Below are positions 10,052-20,410 of a DNA stretch of 64,000 bases, in pieces. A model generated the notes under the pieces. The model was not told the origin of the DNA. It worked only from the letters and a program-made list of their open reading frames with translations, and ran no database searches. Position 1 is the stretch's first letter. Each line of letters starts with the position of its first letter. Both the position numbers and the translations under genes were made by a program. The DNA is from Leishmania infantum JPCM5 (taxonomy: Eukaryota > Euglenozoa > Kinetoplastea > Trypanosomatida > Trypanosomatidae): the NCBI RefSeq assembly GCF_000002875.2, contig NC_009415.2, forward strand, positions 258,001 through 322,000, in the 5' to 3' direction.

Positions 10052-12020
10052 GACGCGCGTACGGGGCTGCGTGAAGGCACGCTGAAAGGGTCGTCAGACC
10101 CCGAGTAAACTCTGTGGAGGCACGATCGTGGCTCAGTCACGGGAGGTGGTGAGACAGTTGAGGTCCGCTGGCGCTATATGATTTGCCGATTGCTGGGAGG
10201 GAGCTGCTTAGTTGTCTCCTATGGTCTTGGATTCCCGTTTGCATTCGCGGAAACACCGAAGAGACGATTGGGGCGGGGCGACGGTCGAAGGGAAACGCCG
10301 ATGAAGGTGACCGTATGTAGAAGGTGCCAGACAACGGCAAACATGTGCAGCGCGATGGCACGCACAAAGAGGAGAGGTGAAGTACATGGGCACGTGAGAC
10401 GCAGGGATGAAGACATCATATGCAGAGAGGGTGTCATGCGTTTCTGTGAGTTATCTTGTCCGCGGCACCTTATGAGCGGTATTTTCTCGCTCCCAGTCTA
10501 TCACCGCGCATCTCGCGAGCACGACAGCTACGAAGACGATAGATTCAGACCTCCGTGCTGATCTGCGGTTGCCCCGGTTACTGCTTTGACTCGAGTGAAC
10601 GACAGACCTAGACAGAGTTGCTGAAGTCACCTCGACCATGCTCTCAACAGGAATATAGGGGAGGAGCATCTGCCTACCCTGCACGGCCATTTTCACTCAC
10701 TTCACCGGCGCGGGCATCGTCGACCACGATGCTGTAGATGGCCTAGCAAATGACGAAACACGTTCATATCGCACCTCGTCTGAAAAACAAAAGAAGGCGT
10801 CAGCCCACTGCACTTCATTGCCGGCGAGCTGCGTGTGCATGGAAATGCCTTTATTGCTCACGCAAGCACTGATTTATATGTGCTCTGTCTGGAACGCCTT
10901 TGACGACAGCAATACAAGAGGATACTTTTCCATTTTCTTTGACGCGCCACCAAACGTGCTTGCGCGCATGCGACGTATGGCGAGCACATGTTCTATGGTA
11001 TGGCAAGAGAGGAAGGAATGGAGGGAGGGAGGCGCGAGTACGGCATACCCAACGCACAAGGCGAAAAAGGCAGCAATGTAATAATCAAATATAAAAAAAT
11101 ACGAAACAGAAATGAGCACAGCAACGACGCCATCGGGGAGGCGACAAGCCTTGAGACGCACATGACCACATCTCCTTGCCACCAGGACACACGAGCCAAT
11201 ACCCCTTGAAGGGGAGCGACCTCTGCCTTTCCGAAATTGCACGTGGGACGAGTAAGCGGAAGTGCCTGCGTGTGCGCATCGCGCTGTCCACCGTCCTTGC
11301 CGCCCCCACATCATCCGAGCACACACAGAGAAATGAGAGGAGCGCTCGAAGAAGAGAAGAAACAAAAGCCAAAAGGGCCGAAAAAAAAAGGGATGCAGAA
11401 AAGAGAAAAGGATGCGCTCCAGCTTCCGGCCGCTGCTGTGATGTGCGGTTCTCCTGTCCGCTTTCCGCCGTCTCCCTCTTTGCCCCGTCGGCGGCACAGG
11501 AAAGGGCCACGTGGCAACAGTGAGAAAATGTTGCCCCATTTCTTGTGCGGGCGTTGAAGCCGTGAAACAAGGAAAAAACGACAAAAACAAGGAAACGGCC
11601 GCTTCACTTATATGCGAGCTTGCCTGTGTTGGCACCGCTGTCCGACACTGCTTTCGTTGCCGTCCGTCAGCCACCGAGAAACGAACGGGCGGAGTGCCTA
11701 GTGCGCCTTCTGCCTTCCGCTGATGAAAAGACGGTGTGCCGGAAGCTTCACAGCAATGGGGTATCCAGCCCCCGCCCTGCACACACCCTTTCCAACAGCC
11801 GACAGAGCAACTCGGGAGAGAAGGAGACGAGAGGAGAAATGAGATGCACAAGACACATAGAGGACGATAAGCAAGCGGAAGGCAGCATCGAAGGAGAAAA
11901 AATAACGAAGGAAGCTTATGGGTGTTTCTATAGCGTAGAAGACAAAAAAGAGCTGCACAAACGGAAAACGAGGAAACGGCGCCGCTACACTACGCCCCTT
12001 CGCCCCCCCCCTCCCCTTCC
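10052..12020. other. Intergenic, no gene recognised
   Basis: Upstream region of the transporter and downstream region of the 12.0-kb gene. Minus-strand frames such as 10874-11851 translate pyrimidine-rich, Cys/Phe/Ser-rich sequence without domains. Purine-rich plus-strand blocks at 11,340-11,410 and 11,815-11,980 are pyrimidine tracts in the sense direction. Confidence 0.45.
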
Positions 12021-12353
12021 TCAGTTCGAGACTTGCGCACGTTCGCCGCTGCTGTAAGCGGCTTCAACTTGGTCCAGGTGGTGGCGTCGCGCCACGTACA
12101 CACAAGCAGCGTCGAGAAACTCCGTCTCATCGTTCTCAGGCTCCTTGTCTGCCTCGTGCGCGAGTATGCACTGCTGCAACGTCAGCGGTTCATGGAGACA
12201 GACAAGGGGTGCCTTTTTCACCTCGGTGAACACTCCACGCTCACTTGGGTAGTTGCTGGAGCTGTCGGCGGATGGAACGCTCTGCGACACTTCCCTGTAG
12301 GAAGGCATCACAAGCTGCAGCGCGGCAGGTAGACAAAACGCGATACTACTCAT
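12021..12353 (-). CDS. Possible small protein, 110 aa, unknown function
   Basis: An ATG-to-TGA frame of 110 codons. Its C-terminal half is acidic and protein-like, including ILAHEADKEPENDETEFLDA, in clear contrast to neighbouring noise frames. On the minus strand it is preceded by a pyrimidine stretch (GTTTCTCTTCCTGAG, near 12,406-12,420) that could serve as a splice acceptor about 55-65 bases upstream. No transmembrane helix, signal peptide or known domain was recognised. It could be a genuine small gene or a chance frame; spacing between the transporter and the CesT-like gene leaves room for a short transcript. Confidence 0.45.
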   Translation of the reverse strand: MSSIAFCLPAALQLVMPSYREVSQSVPSADSSSNYPSERGVFTEVKKAPLVCLHEPLTLQQCILAHEADKEPENDETEFLDAACVYVARRHHLDQVEAAYSSGERAQVSN

Positions 12354-13446
12354 TGTGTGCTACGACGGCGGCGGGGGTGTGGGCAGGAGGGGCAATAAGG
12401 AGCGTTGCTCAGGAAGAGAAACGAATACGGAGCCAGCGATAAGGGCGTGGGTAAAAAAAGGCCAGAGGGCGAAGAGCAACACAGAGTTTCTGTGCAGTAG
12501 TACGTGACGGTGCGCAAAGGTGCTGCCTCGATGTGCCTGCCGAGGTCTCTCCAGATTTGCGTGCGTGCTGCGTATTCAGAATCGATTATGCGTACTTCTG
12601 TGCTCTACTCGTGAGAAGAGATAGAGCATCGATTGGGCACGAACCTCGACGGGGTATGGGGGGTTGTCTGCAACTTCAGCCTACAGACGCGGGGATCGCG
12701 CGAATTGGGAGAGAAACAGAGAGACAGGAGATGGTGTGCCGGAGAGAAAACAAGGAGTCGGAGAAACCACGAGGATCCGAAGGAGCCATGGAGCGATGAA
12801 GAGACGGAAGAAGGGCGGATAGAAATGCAATGAATAAGGGAGCTGCGAAGCGAACAGGCTGCAGAGCGTTCGGCGAATGGGGGGGGTGCGGCACATGCGG
12901 GGTAGAAGGAGCATAAACCCGCACACGCCGGCACACCTGACTGCACGACGGGTAGTTTGCCGCCTCCTTCGATGACGAGCGAGGAATTCGCCCTTACTCA
13001 CTGTAGGGACGAATTGCATCCGCCCGCTGGAATGTGGAGTCGGTAGAGGGTGATCTATAAGGGGCAACGCTCTGGAAATCATCACAGAAGTCGCAACGCG
13101 TGCACGATGAGGACAAAAAAGAAGCGGCATGGAGACGAGTATGCCCCTGCACCGCCTTCGCAGGAGAAAAGGACGACACTGCTGTGAGCAAGGAGAAGAA
13201 GGGCGTTCTACACTCCAAAGGCAGCAAAACGCCGCACCGGGACCCCCCCACACACACATACACACTCTCTCGCCTTCATCTCACGTACTCGGAAGAATAT
13301 TCAGGGCCCGCCGGAAATTCCTCTCGTCGAAGAAGGCTGGCACGCCAGCGCGCGCTCTCTTTCTGAGCGCACACGTGCTCGCATGCGTCTCCCGTGATTG
13401 CCCCCCCCGCGTGTCCTTCTGGCCTGCACCGTGCGCCTCTACTAGG
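12354..13446. other. Intergenic, no gene recognised
   Basis: No coding signal on either strand. Plus-strand purine blocks (12,700-12,840) and a C-run near 13,245 are present. The stretch separates the possible 110-aa gene from the CesT-like gene. Confidence 0.45.
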
Positions 13447-14400
13447 CTACCGCAAGAGCTCGTCGATAAGACTTCGCCAGCGCACAAGCGTCTCGACGAA
13501 GAGCGGCATCACCTCACAAAGCGCTTCCGGACTGCAGTGACGCACCGGAAGAGACGTTGTGAGCACGACGACGTTGTTCTGCGTCGACAGACCGACGCCG
13601 CCGCCGCAGACCTCGCGACCTAGCAGCGACCCCTCGAGAAGTACCTCGTACAGCTTCATGCGCAGCGGTGGGTGGTCTGGGAGTTCCGTGAGAAGCGACG
13701 AGTAAATGTACAGCCGCTCGGTCGCGGGGTCGTAGGTAAGCAAGAGGGAGAAGTCCGCGTCTGTCCCTACTACACACGTCAGATTCTTGTCAAATTGCAG
13801 CGAGACCCCCAGCTTCTGCGCCAATATCTTCAGACTCTCCTTCGCCACTTGCAGCCCGTCCAAGTCGCTGGACTCGCTCATTCTTCGCGCACCATCAGCT
13901 CCGCCTCGAGGTGGATATGCTGCTGATGGCTTGGCTACCTGTGCCAGCTGGTGCTCCAGGTCCGCGTTGCGCGCCTCTGCTGCCTCCACCTGCCGCTGCA
14001 ACCGCTCTATCTCACGCTCCATCTGCCGGGCGTCGTTCGTGGCGGGCTCATACTGCGTCTCGCGCCGCGCCGACTGGGGCCCGTACGACAGTTGTGGTTT
14101 CTGTTGGAGCTGGGCTCTGCTCTGTGTAGTGGGCGGGACAGCGGCAGGTGCTAAAGGTCGCATAGTGGTCGGCTCCTGTAGGTGAAGCACGCCTTCATTT
14201 TCTAAGCCAAACTGCTCACCCAGCATGGAATCCTCCAGCACACGGTTGCCGGCAAGCAGGAGCTGGTTCTCTGGTACACCGTAGGACTTCAGGTAGCGGC
14301 GAATCTTGGCGACGCTGAGCTTGCCCAGATCGCCGCGGATGACCATCTTGAACTTGCGCCCATCCGTGCTCTCTACGAAAAAGGCCTGCTTCTCTTCCAT
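13447..14400 (-). CDS. Ubiquitin-like / coiled-coil / CesT-like (Tir chaperone fold) protein, 317 aa
   Basis: The first ATG lies at 14400; the two codons before it in the open frame start with GTG and are unlikely to be used. Three parts are visible. Residues ~1-75 look ubiquitin-like (beta strand MVIRGDLGKLSV, helix, then LLLAGNRVLEDSMLGEQFG, resembling the ubiquitin turn with a small residue near the end). Residues ~115-160 form a charged heptad-like segment (MEREIERLQRQVEAAEARNA), predicted coiled coil. Residues ~185-317 resemble the CesT/Tir-chaperone fold known from bacterial type III secretion chaperones and from a few trypanosomatid proteins: LTYDPATERLYIYSSLLTEL, a GREVCGGGVGLS turn and a final helix FVETLVRWRSLI. 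Role unknown; adaptor or chaperone function is inference. A C-rich tract sits just upstream. Confidence 0.8.
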   Translation of the reverse strand: MEEKQAFFVESTDGRKFKMVIRGDLGKLSVAKIRRYLKSYGVPENQLLLAGNRVLEDSMLGEQFGLENEGVLHLQEPTTMRPLAPAAVPPTTQSRAQLQQKPQLSYGPQSARRETQYEPATNDARQMEREIERLQRQVEAAEARNADLEHQLAQVAKPSAAYPPRGGADGARRMSESSDLDGLQVAKESLKILAQKLGVSLQFDKNLTCVVGTDADFSLLLTYDPATERLYIYSSLLTELPDHPPLRMKLYEVLLEGSLLGREVCGGGVGLSTQNNVVVLTTSLPVRHCSPEALCEVMPLFVETLVRWRSLIDELLR

Positions 14401-14424
14401 TTGCACGGGTTTCTGTGACTTCTC

Positions 14425-14462
14425 CTTTTTTTTCGGGGGGAGGGAGGGGAGGGGGGGTTCCT
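14425..14462 (-). promoter_or_regulatory. Polypyrimidine tract upstream of CesT-like gene
   Basis: On the minus strand a C/T-rich run of about 24 bases (14,436-14,460) is followed by an A-run and AG dinucleotides roughly 20-35 bases before the ATG at 14400. This matches the expected spliced-leader acceptor layout. The G-rich plus strand could also fold into a quadruplex. Confidence 0.5.
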
Positions 14463-15322
14463 TTTATCGGGTGGGCAAGAGAGGTAACCGGCCGCGTACT
14501 CACACGAGCGTGTGGGGGTGCTGCTCAGTGTTGATGTGTGTATCGTGTTGCTTGCCGGCAGTTTCGGGAGAGCCAGCGGCACACGCTGATTCGGCGCCGG
14601 GAGAGCGGGAGGGATAGAGGGGTGGAGTTTGGCTGCCAGCTAAAAAGAGAACATCTGCCGCAGCTGGGTAGCGTTCCTATGGCATCAATACGGCACTTGC
14701 CGTAAGCCGGCCCTTGAAACAGGCATGTCCTCTACACGGTGCTGCGCACAATCCAAAAAGGTGCTGCTGGCAGCTTGTGCAAGGGCCATCAGAGATGTGA
14801 GACTCGTGCACCCAGGCCGCGCGCTGCGACTAGCACATTCAAATGCCCACGCCTTCGTGAGGGCGCATTCTCTCCATGTCCGATTCGCTGCTCGGGGTTG
14901 TCTTGCAGAGAAGCGTGTGCTGTTGCGCTGACGAGGCGTATAGAGCGTGTGTCCATACCCTCGTGAACGCCAAAATGTGCAGCAGGACAGCGAAGCAGGC
15001 GGCAGTAAAGCAACAAAGGAAAGCCGGCAGGTGGGGCGTGAAGGGGCAAAGGTGAGCACACGCAAGACGCGACCTCCCTCCCTCCTCCCACAACACACGA
15101 CGAAAAAGCACGCGCGAGGGCATTCTTGGGAATTCCGAGCGGCTATGCGGCACTGCTCACGGAGGGAGATGCGGTGTTTGTGCAGAAGGAACCCATGAGG
15201 CGAAGACCGAAGAGAGACGCATGGAAACTCACGCCTCTCGGTTGTGAACCGCACAGGCGACTCCAGCCACGCGTGTGAGACGGAATAGTTACACCCACAC
15301 CCACTTCTAGCTCCGGGAAACA
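14463..15322. other. Intergenic; one doubtful minus-strand frame
   Basis: A 217-codon ATG frame occupies 14685-15338 on the minus strand. Its last ~55 residues look moderately protein-like, but the remainder is Cys/Arg/Ser-rich and the frame overlaps the decayed BAR-like copy. I do not call it a gene. Confidence 0.4.
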
Positions 15323-16290
15323 CTAGCACCGCCCGCATGAGTAGGCACCTCTGCGGCTGCCGCCGTCGTGCACCTTTGCGATGCGGTGTGCACGGTCGCG
15401 TCTCACGTTCTTTGGAGTGGCAGCGACGAGGCTACCAAGCAATGGTGGTGTCCTGAGAGGAGTAGAAGTGCGTCGAGCGGCGGCGTCGAGGGAGTGATGA
15501 CTTCTAGCTGCTGGACGTGAAGGTGATGTAGTGGAAGCCTCCGTGGAGGCTGTTGTGACCACTGCTGCTGGATCGATAGATGCTGCGGAGTTGCAGTAGG
15601 TGGAGTCTGACGCTGTAGCCATCTGCAGCGCTGGTTGAGCTCGCCCGGCTGCTACCACTGCTCGCCTTGAAAGTACTGAAGCGTCCACAGTCGACTGTCA
15701 GGCTGTGCGCCAGTGCGGAGAGCTTTCTGGCCCACCAAATAGTCGCCCATCGCATACCCTCAACCACCGCCTGGCCTAGCGCTGCCTTCTCGGTGAGCTG
15801 GTCCTCTTCTTCCTACTACCGAAGTTGTGCTAGCACGTTGGTCTACTGTTGGCTGCCTTGCTCCATCGACCCGTCGACTTCAGCCGCGCACACCGCTTCA
15901 CCGTTGCCTCGAGATTCACGGAGGTCTTCTCCTTCCTCTTCACGTTCCGCTTCACCACGGTGCTCCTGTCCGAAGCGCTTGGGTTGTACTCTCTGCTATG
16001 ATGTCGCTCCGCGGAGTTCTTCCACGCTGTGAACACGCTCGAAAGCCTGCCAGTTGTCGCGCACGTCGATGCGACCGCGGCGGCGCCACGAGTACCAAAG
16101 AGCCGCCGCGCCCCCTCCATGGCGTCTCCGTTATTCAGCAAAACACAGCATGACTTTGCCGACGGTGGCCACGAACTTGTCGTGGTAGTTGATTGCCTCT
16201 GCAGCCGTGTTGCCGAGAGCACTAGGTAAGTTGTGAGTAGAGGAGAGCGTGCCAGCTCGCATCACCTGCTCCGCACAGAGCTAGTCCTTG
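15323..16290 (-). pseudogene. Decayed BAR-like paralogue
   Basis: Reading the minus strand and switching frame several times recovers a degraded copy of the intact gene at 17307-18200. Near 16,205 the translation AEAINYHDKFVAT matches KEALIYHDKYIAA. Next, in another frame, LNNGDAMEGARRLF matches LNNSDAMEDARKHL. Further on VKRCARLKS parallels VAKKCAHVN, and near 15,760 EGMRWATIWWARKLSALA parallels the region around LATSWSAKLV. A final Ala/Ser/Thr/Pro-rich frame (15323-15688) resembles the low-complexity tails of the family. Stop codons and frameshifts rule out an intact product. It lies immediately downstream of its intact relative, consistent with a dead tandem duplicate. Confidence 0.75.
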
Positions 16291-17306
16291 CCAATTAGAC
16301 GGAGGGGTGGGGCTTGGTGCACGAGTGAGAAGGCAATGCATGAGAGGCGGAGAAGAACAAGGAAGCAGGGCGAAAAAAAAAAACAAAGGCATCTCCCGCT
16401 GCGACAGTGTGATGCAGCAGCGGAAACAGGGAGTCCATCATTTGGTGCATGTGTCTACCGAGGAAGATGCCGCCTTTCCTGCAGGTGTGGGTGCGTGTGG
16501 GGGCTTGGGAGGGGTTTGTCCCAAAGGCGAGAGTATGACGAGCCGGCCAACTACAAAAAAATACTCATGCAGCCTTCATTCCCACTGAATACGCGCGAGC
16601 GATGCGTCGTTCTCCGGGCTCGTTTGCGGATTGGGAGTCAGCGGACAGCGATCACAAAAAAAAAGAGCAAACAGAGGATGGCCATTGGGAGAGGAGGAGG
16701 ACTGCACGAAGGTGGACGCTGCATCGTACGCCGAAGTGTGCACATGAAATGCGTGAGCAGAGGACAGAAGACAACCACAGCTCAAAGACGATTACGAAAC
16801 CAAACAGAAAATCAACGGTGAAGGCGGCGGAGGGAGGGGTGAAAAGCGCGTCGCGCGAAGGGGATACGTGAACCCGAAAAGCGTGGCCGCATCACCGGAA
16901 GGGGAGTACCGTGCGCCGCTGCAACGTCTGAACCTGTGAGGCAGTGAGAGACTGGAAAGACCGATAGGCAACAACATTGACAAGAAGCAGTGGCGGACGA
17001 AGCACTTTACCGCCTTTGCGACAGCACGCAACAAGCAGCACGGCCGAGATCGGACTGTCGGAGAGGGCACCTCCTCCCCCCTTTGGTGGAGATCGTCTCT
17101 AGGATGAAGCAGCAGAGACGCCCAGGCGATGTGGTGGCGCTCCCGTGACGCGGATTGCACCGTGTGGAGGAACCGCAGTGGACACTATAGCTGAACGTGC
17201 CACACACGCATAAAGGAACAACATGTCGACGCCAATGTTAAGCCCAACCATCCTCCTTCCCTCTCTGCCACTTTCGTCTTCGCTGGTGGCTCGACTACTC
17301 GCTCAT
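16291..17306. other. Intergenic, no gene recognised
   Basis: No coding signal. The stretch contains short A-runs on the plus strand (16,373-16,385; 16,655-16,665) and lies between the decayed and the intact BAR-like genes. Confidence 0.45.
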
Positions 17307-18200
17307 CTACCGCGACACGGGTTTGCCTTCGTTCAGGTTAAACTCAAGCGTAACGCCTTCAGCTGCACCTTCACCTGCTGAGCTGAGAGGCACTGCCGCA
17401 CACTCAGCACCCTGGGCTGCTGGGTAGGCGGAGGGGGTACCATAGCCGACTGCGTTGCCCCCACTGTACGACTCCGACGTGCTGGCGGAGGATGGCGGCG
17501 GCAGCACATATCCAGCTGTAGGGGGAGGCATCCTTTGCGGCAGGGTCAGGGCAGTGGTCGGAAAACAAGCCACTGTTCTACAACCAAGGCTCCGAAAGGC
17601 TGTGTAGAGTGCGTCACCGCGAGTTACAAGCTTCGCAGACCATGACGTCGCGAGTGACATCATGTCGTTCTTAATGGCATTCTCCATGCTCATCATCATC
17701 GTATTTGTTTCCCGCTGCTCATGCAACAGCTTCTCCAGCGCCTTGGCAGACTTGTTGGAGATCTTGGCTTCGAACTCCGGCGAGTTCACGTGGGCACACT
17801 TCTTCGCCACCTTTTCCAGTCCGTGCACGGCATTCTTCGTCTTCTTGACTGCCTCACGGCCAGTGGTGCTGACCTCTTTTAGAAACTCCAGCTCCGTTCG
17901 CATCATGTGCAGCTCGGCAGAGACGCGCCAGTTGCTGTACGCAGCGGCGAGGCGGCCAGCCGTCGGAGACGTGGGCTGAATGTCCACCGCCGCCTCCTGA
18001 GCGAGGTGCTTCCGCGCGTCCTCCATGGCGTCGCTGTTGTTCAAGAGGCAGCTTATTACTTTCTCCATAGCGGCAATGTACTTGTCGTGATATATCAGAG
18101 CCTCTTTGGTGGCCATGTTCAGCTCCTTCAGGTGCTTGTGCGTCGTATACACCTGCTGCGCCCGCAGCTGCTGGTCCGGGCTGAGGTACGACTTGGTCAT
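17307..18200 (-). CDS. BAR-like coiled-coil protein, 297 aa
   Basis: The open frame extends upstream to a GTG, but the first ATG is at 18200 and gives a start MTKSYLSPDQQLRAQQVY typical of the family. Residues ~1-200 are almost entirely helical and charged (EALIYHDKYIAAMEKVISC, then an ELHMMRTELEFLKEVSTT segment and KNAVHGLEKVAKKCAHVN), as in BAR domains, which form curved dimers that bind and bend membranes. The C-terminal third is Pro/Ser/Tyr-rich and probably disordered. There is no signal peptide or membrane helix, so a cytosolic, membrane-associated protein is expected. The BAR assignment rests on helical pattern and on paralogues in the window, not on a diagnostic motif. A dead paralogue lies directly downstream. 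Other helical coiled-coil folds are possible. Confidence 0.8.
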   Translation of the reverse strand: MTKSYLSPDQQLRAQQVYTTHKHLKELNMATKEALIYHDKYIAAMEKVISCLLNNSDAMEDARKHLAQEAAVDIQPTSPTAGRLAAAYSNWRVSAELHMMRTELEFLKEVSTTGREAVKKTKNAVHGLEKVAKKCAHVNSPEFEAKISNKSAKALEKLLHEQRETNTMMMSMENAIKNDMMSLATSWSAKLVTRGDALYTAFRSLGCRTVACFPTTALTLPQRMPPPTAGYVLPPPSSASTSESYSGGNAVGYGTPSAYPAAQGAECAAVPLSSAGEGAAEGVTLEFNLNEGKPVSR

Positions 18201-19559
18201 GTCGACAAGGGGGCAGTAAGGTGACCGTGCGAGTGTGAGTGCACAGGAGTGACCGGTAACGGGCTGCGTAACGGTCACACAACGAAGGGGGATGGAGGAG
18301 AGTCACACCTGCAATGCGCACAGGCGAGACACTGAGAAAGAAACGATGTGCTTCCAGAGGCGGAGGAAAAAAACGGGTGGCGAGCAGACTTGCCGTGGGC
18401 ACCTGCGTAAGCGTGCATTCTGGGAGCGATAGCAAGAGAGAGAGAGAGAGACGAAACGGAACAACACAGAGGAGTGATAGCGAGAGGGAGAGGATGATCA
18501 TGATGCAAGCGGAAGCATCGCGTGCTAGCCCGGTAAACCGCTTTACCGAGCAACGGTGTATACTGTGTGTGTGGGAGAGCAGGAAGGGACTTTGACCACA
18601 CACAGAAGCGCAGGCGCGCTCATTGGCGTGCACAACCAAAGCAGGAAAACAGGAAGATGCGGAGCGAGTGTGAATTGGCGGGAGGGAAGGTGTGCACCGA
18701 GGTCGTGGCGTGAGAGGCGAAAGGCGCACATCCACAAAAATGGAGGGTGGGAGGCACACGGTAAAGACTGCCGGAGCGAGCAGGAGGAGGGTAGCTGACA
18801 TGTGGACAAGAGACACAGCGAAAGAGAGTGAGGCGCTGATGAGAAGAGAACGCGCACGGTAGTGGCGCCCAGCAGAGTGGGCAGCGCAAACCCCCGCTTA
18901 CGCCACGCAAAAGAGAGGACACGCAACACACGACGCACTCAAGCCCAAAGGCGAGAGACGCTACAGCGGACGGTAGAAAGAAAAAGTGCGGTGGCCTTTG
19001 AGCTCTCTTGATTCTAACCTTCTTTGACGGTTGCGGCGCCCCACCAGAGTGAGGTGTGGCCTTGCGACTCGCGAGGAGCACCGCAGGCAACATCACGGTC
19101 AGACCGACAGTGATGCATGGGCGGCCATTCGCTTACAGAGGAAGCACATGAGCTCAGTCGGATAGGAAAGCGCTAAATGTGTATCTAGAGCAACATGACA
19201 CTGGAGCTGCACAGCACCGCACTCGGAGAACGAGAGGAGAGTTTTGAAAAAGCAGAACTGCTCCACACGAAAGGAATAAGAAGAAGCGGTGCCCATCCAC
19301 AGATAGCAACAGAGTTCATGAAAGGCGGTGCGAAGCGGACAAAAACAGGATAGTGCACACAGCGGAAGGAGAAAAGTGCCGTCACCAATGGGAATAAGCG
19401 GTTTCTCCGTACTTCTGCCGCCGACACAGGCACAGGCACGCACACCTGCGCGGCCACCCCGGCTTCACTCCGACGGAGGCCGACTAGGAGAGCTGCATCC
19501 TTACCAGCGCCGGGCTCTTTCATTTGCTTTTTTCGTCCTTCGCAGTGGCGCCGCGCAAA
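18201..19559. other. Intergenic, no gene recognised
   Basis: Upstream region of the BAR-like gene. Minus-strand frames are Ser/Pro/Cys-rich and shift across pyrimidine tracts. An AG-rich run (18,430-18,455) is pyrimidine-rich in the sense direction and may belong to a splice acceptor. Confidence 0.45.
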
Positions 19560-20410
19560 ATAAAATCGCGGGCAAAACCGGCGCTCTCCTGCCGCCGCGC
19601 TGCATCCGGCGTTGCAAGCGGTGGGAACGCGGCTGGGATATCCTTACTCGCGTCTTTCACGTGGTCGTTACCGTTCTGGCCGCACCGCCAGCCTTACGGG
19701 TCAGACAGATTCGCAGGTTGTTCTGGAGCTCCCGTGCCGGGCGCACACTTGTGCATCACTCAGGTGATCGCCTGCCCGTTTGCGCGCACCACGCTGAAGG
19801 TTACGGCCGGTAAGCTCGATGCCGTCTCATCGCGGACGAGCTGAATGATCGCGCGACCTCGACCATTACAGGTGCGGACGAGTCCAACCAAAGCCATGCC
19901 CGAGGATACGGCCCGCGCCACTGCAGATGCTGCGCACCTTTTCAACAAGCTTCGACTTTGACTCCGTTCGCTTCCTCTGCCTCTCATGACGGCTCGTGAT
20001 CGCGATCAGGTTGTGTAATGCTCATTCTGATGCTTCCGCGCGCCAACAAAAGAATTCTTCGCAAGGTGCCTGCGACTCCCTGCGTCCTCGATCCGTGCCG
20101 TGAGCAGCTTGGCGAGCCCCTTGCATTGCGGCGCACCAGAAACCGTGCAGACGAGGGGTGTGAAGCGTGGCACACTTGTCCGGACGTCGATGCGGGTGCC
20201 CGCCTTCACCTCTGTGAGGTGGCGAGGGAGTACGGCGCTAGTGCTCTTGTGGGCTGCGGCGATGGCCTCGAGGCACCTCTGAAAGTGCGCGTCATACCGC
20301 GACTTCGCCTCAGCTCCTTGGTGACGCCTCCGCGGCACCGTCGCGTAATCGACGGAGGCGACCGCCTCGCTGCTCGAGCTGAACCAAGTCGTCGGGTGCC
20401 GAGGAAAGCA
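19560..20410 (-). pseudogene. Probable decayed gene, possibly another BAR-like copy
   Basis: The minus strand gives an unusually protein-like translation across changing frames. The longest part (20006-20410, no ATG start) contains EAKSRYDAHFQRCLEAIAAA followed by SAVLPRHLTEVKAG. Other frames continue with SKLVEKVRSICSGAG and LPAVTFSVVRANGQ, then KDASKDIPAAFPPLATPDAA down to about 19,560. Stops at several points prevent any intact product. The helical, charged start and the position between two BAR-like genes suggest a third tandem copy that decayed, but sequence similarity is too weak to prove the family. Confidence 0.4.

Noticed and set aside
10874..11851. 325-codon minus-strand frame
   Set aside because: Phe/Ser/Cys-rich translation of pyrimidine tracts without domain or conserved feature.
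14685..15338. 217-codon ATG frame next to the dead BAR-like copy
   Set aside because: Mixed composition, partial overlap with the pseudogene tail, no family; not strong enough to call a gene.
17854..18816. 320-codon minus-strand frame
   Set aside because: Overlaps the BAR-like gene in another frame; its upstream half is Ser/Pro/Cys-rich noise.
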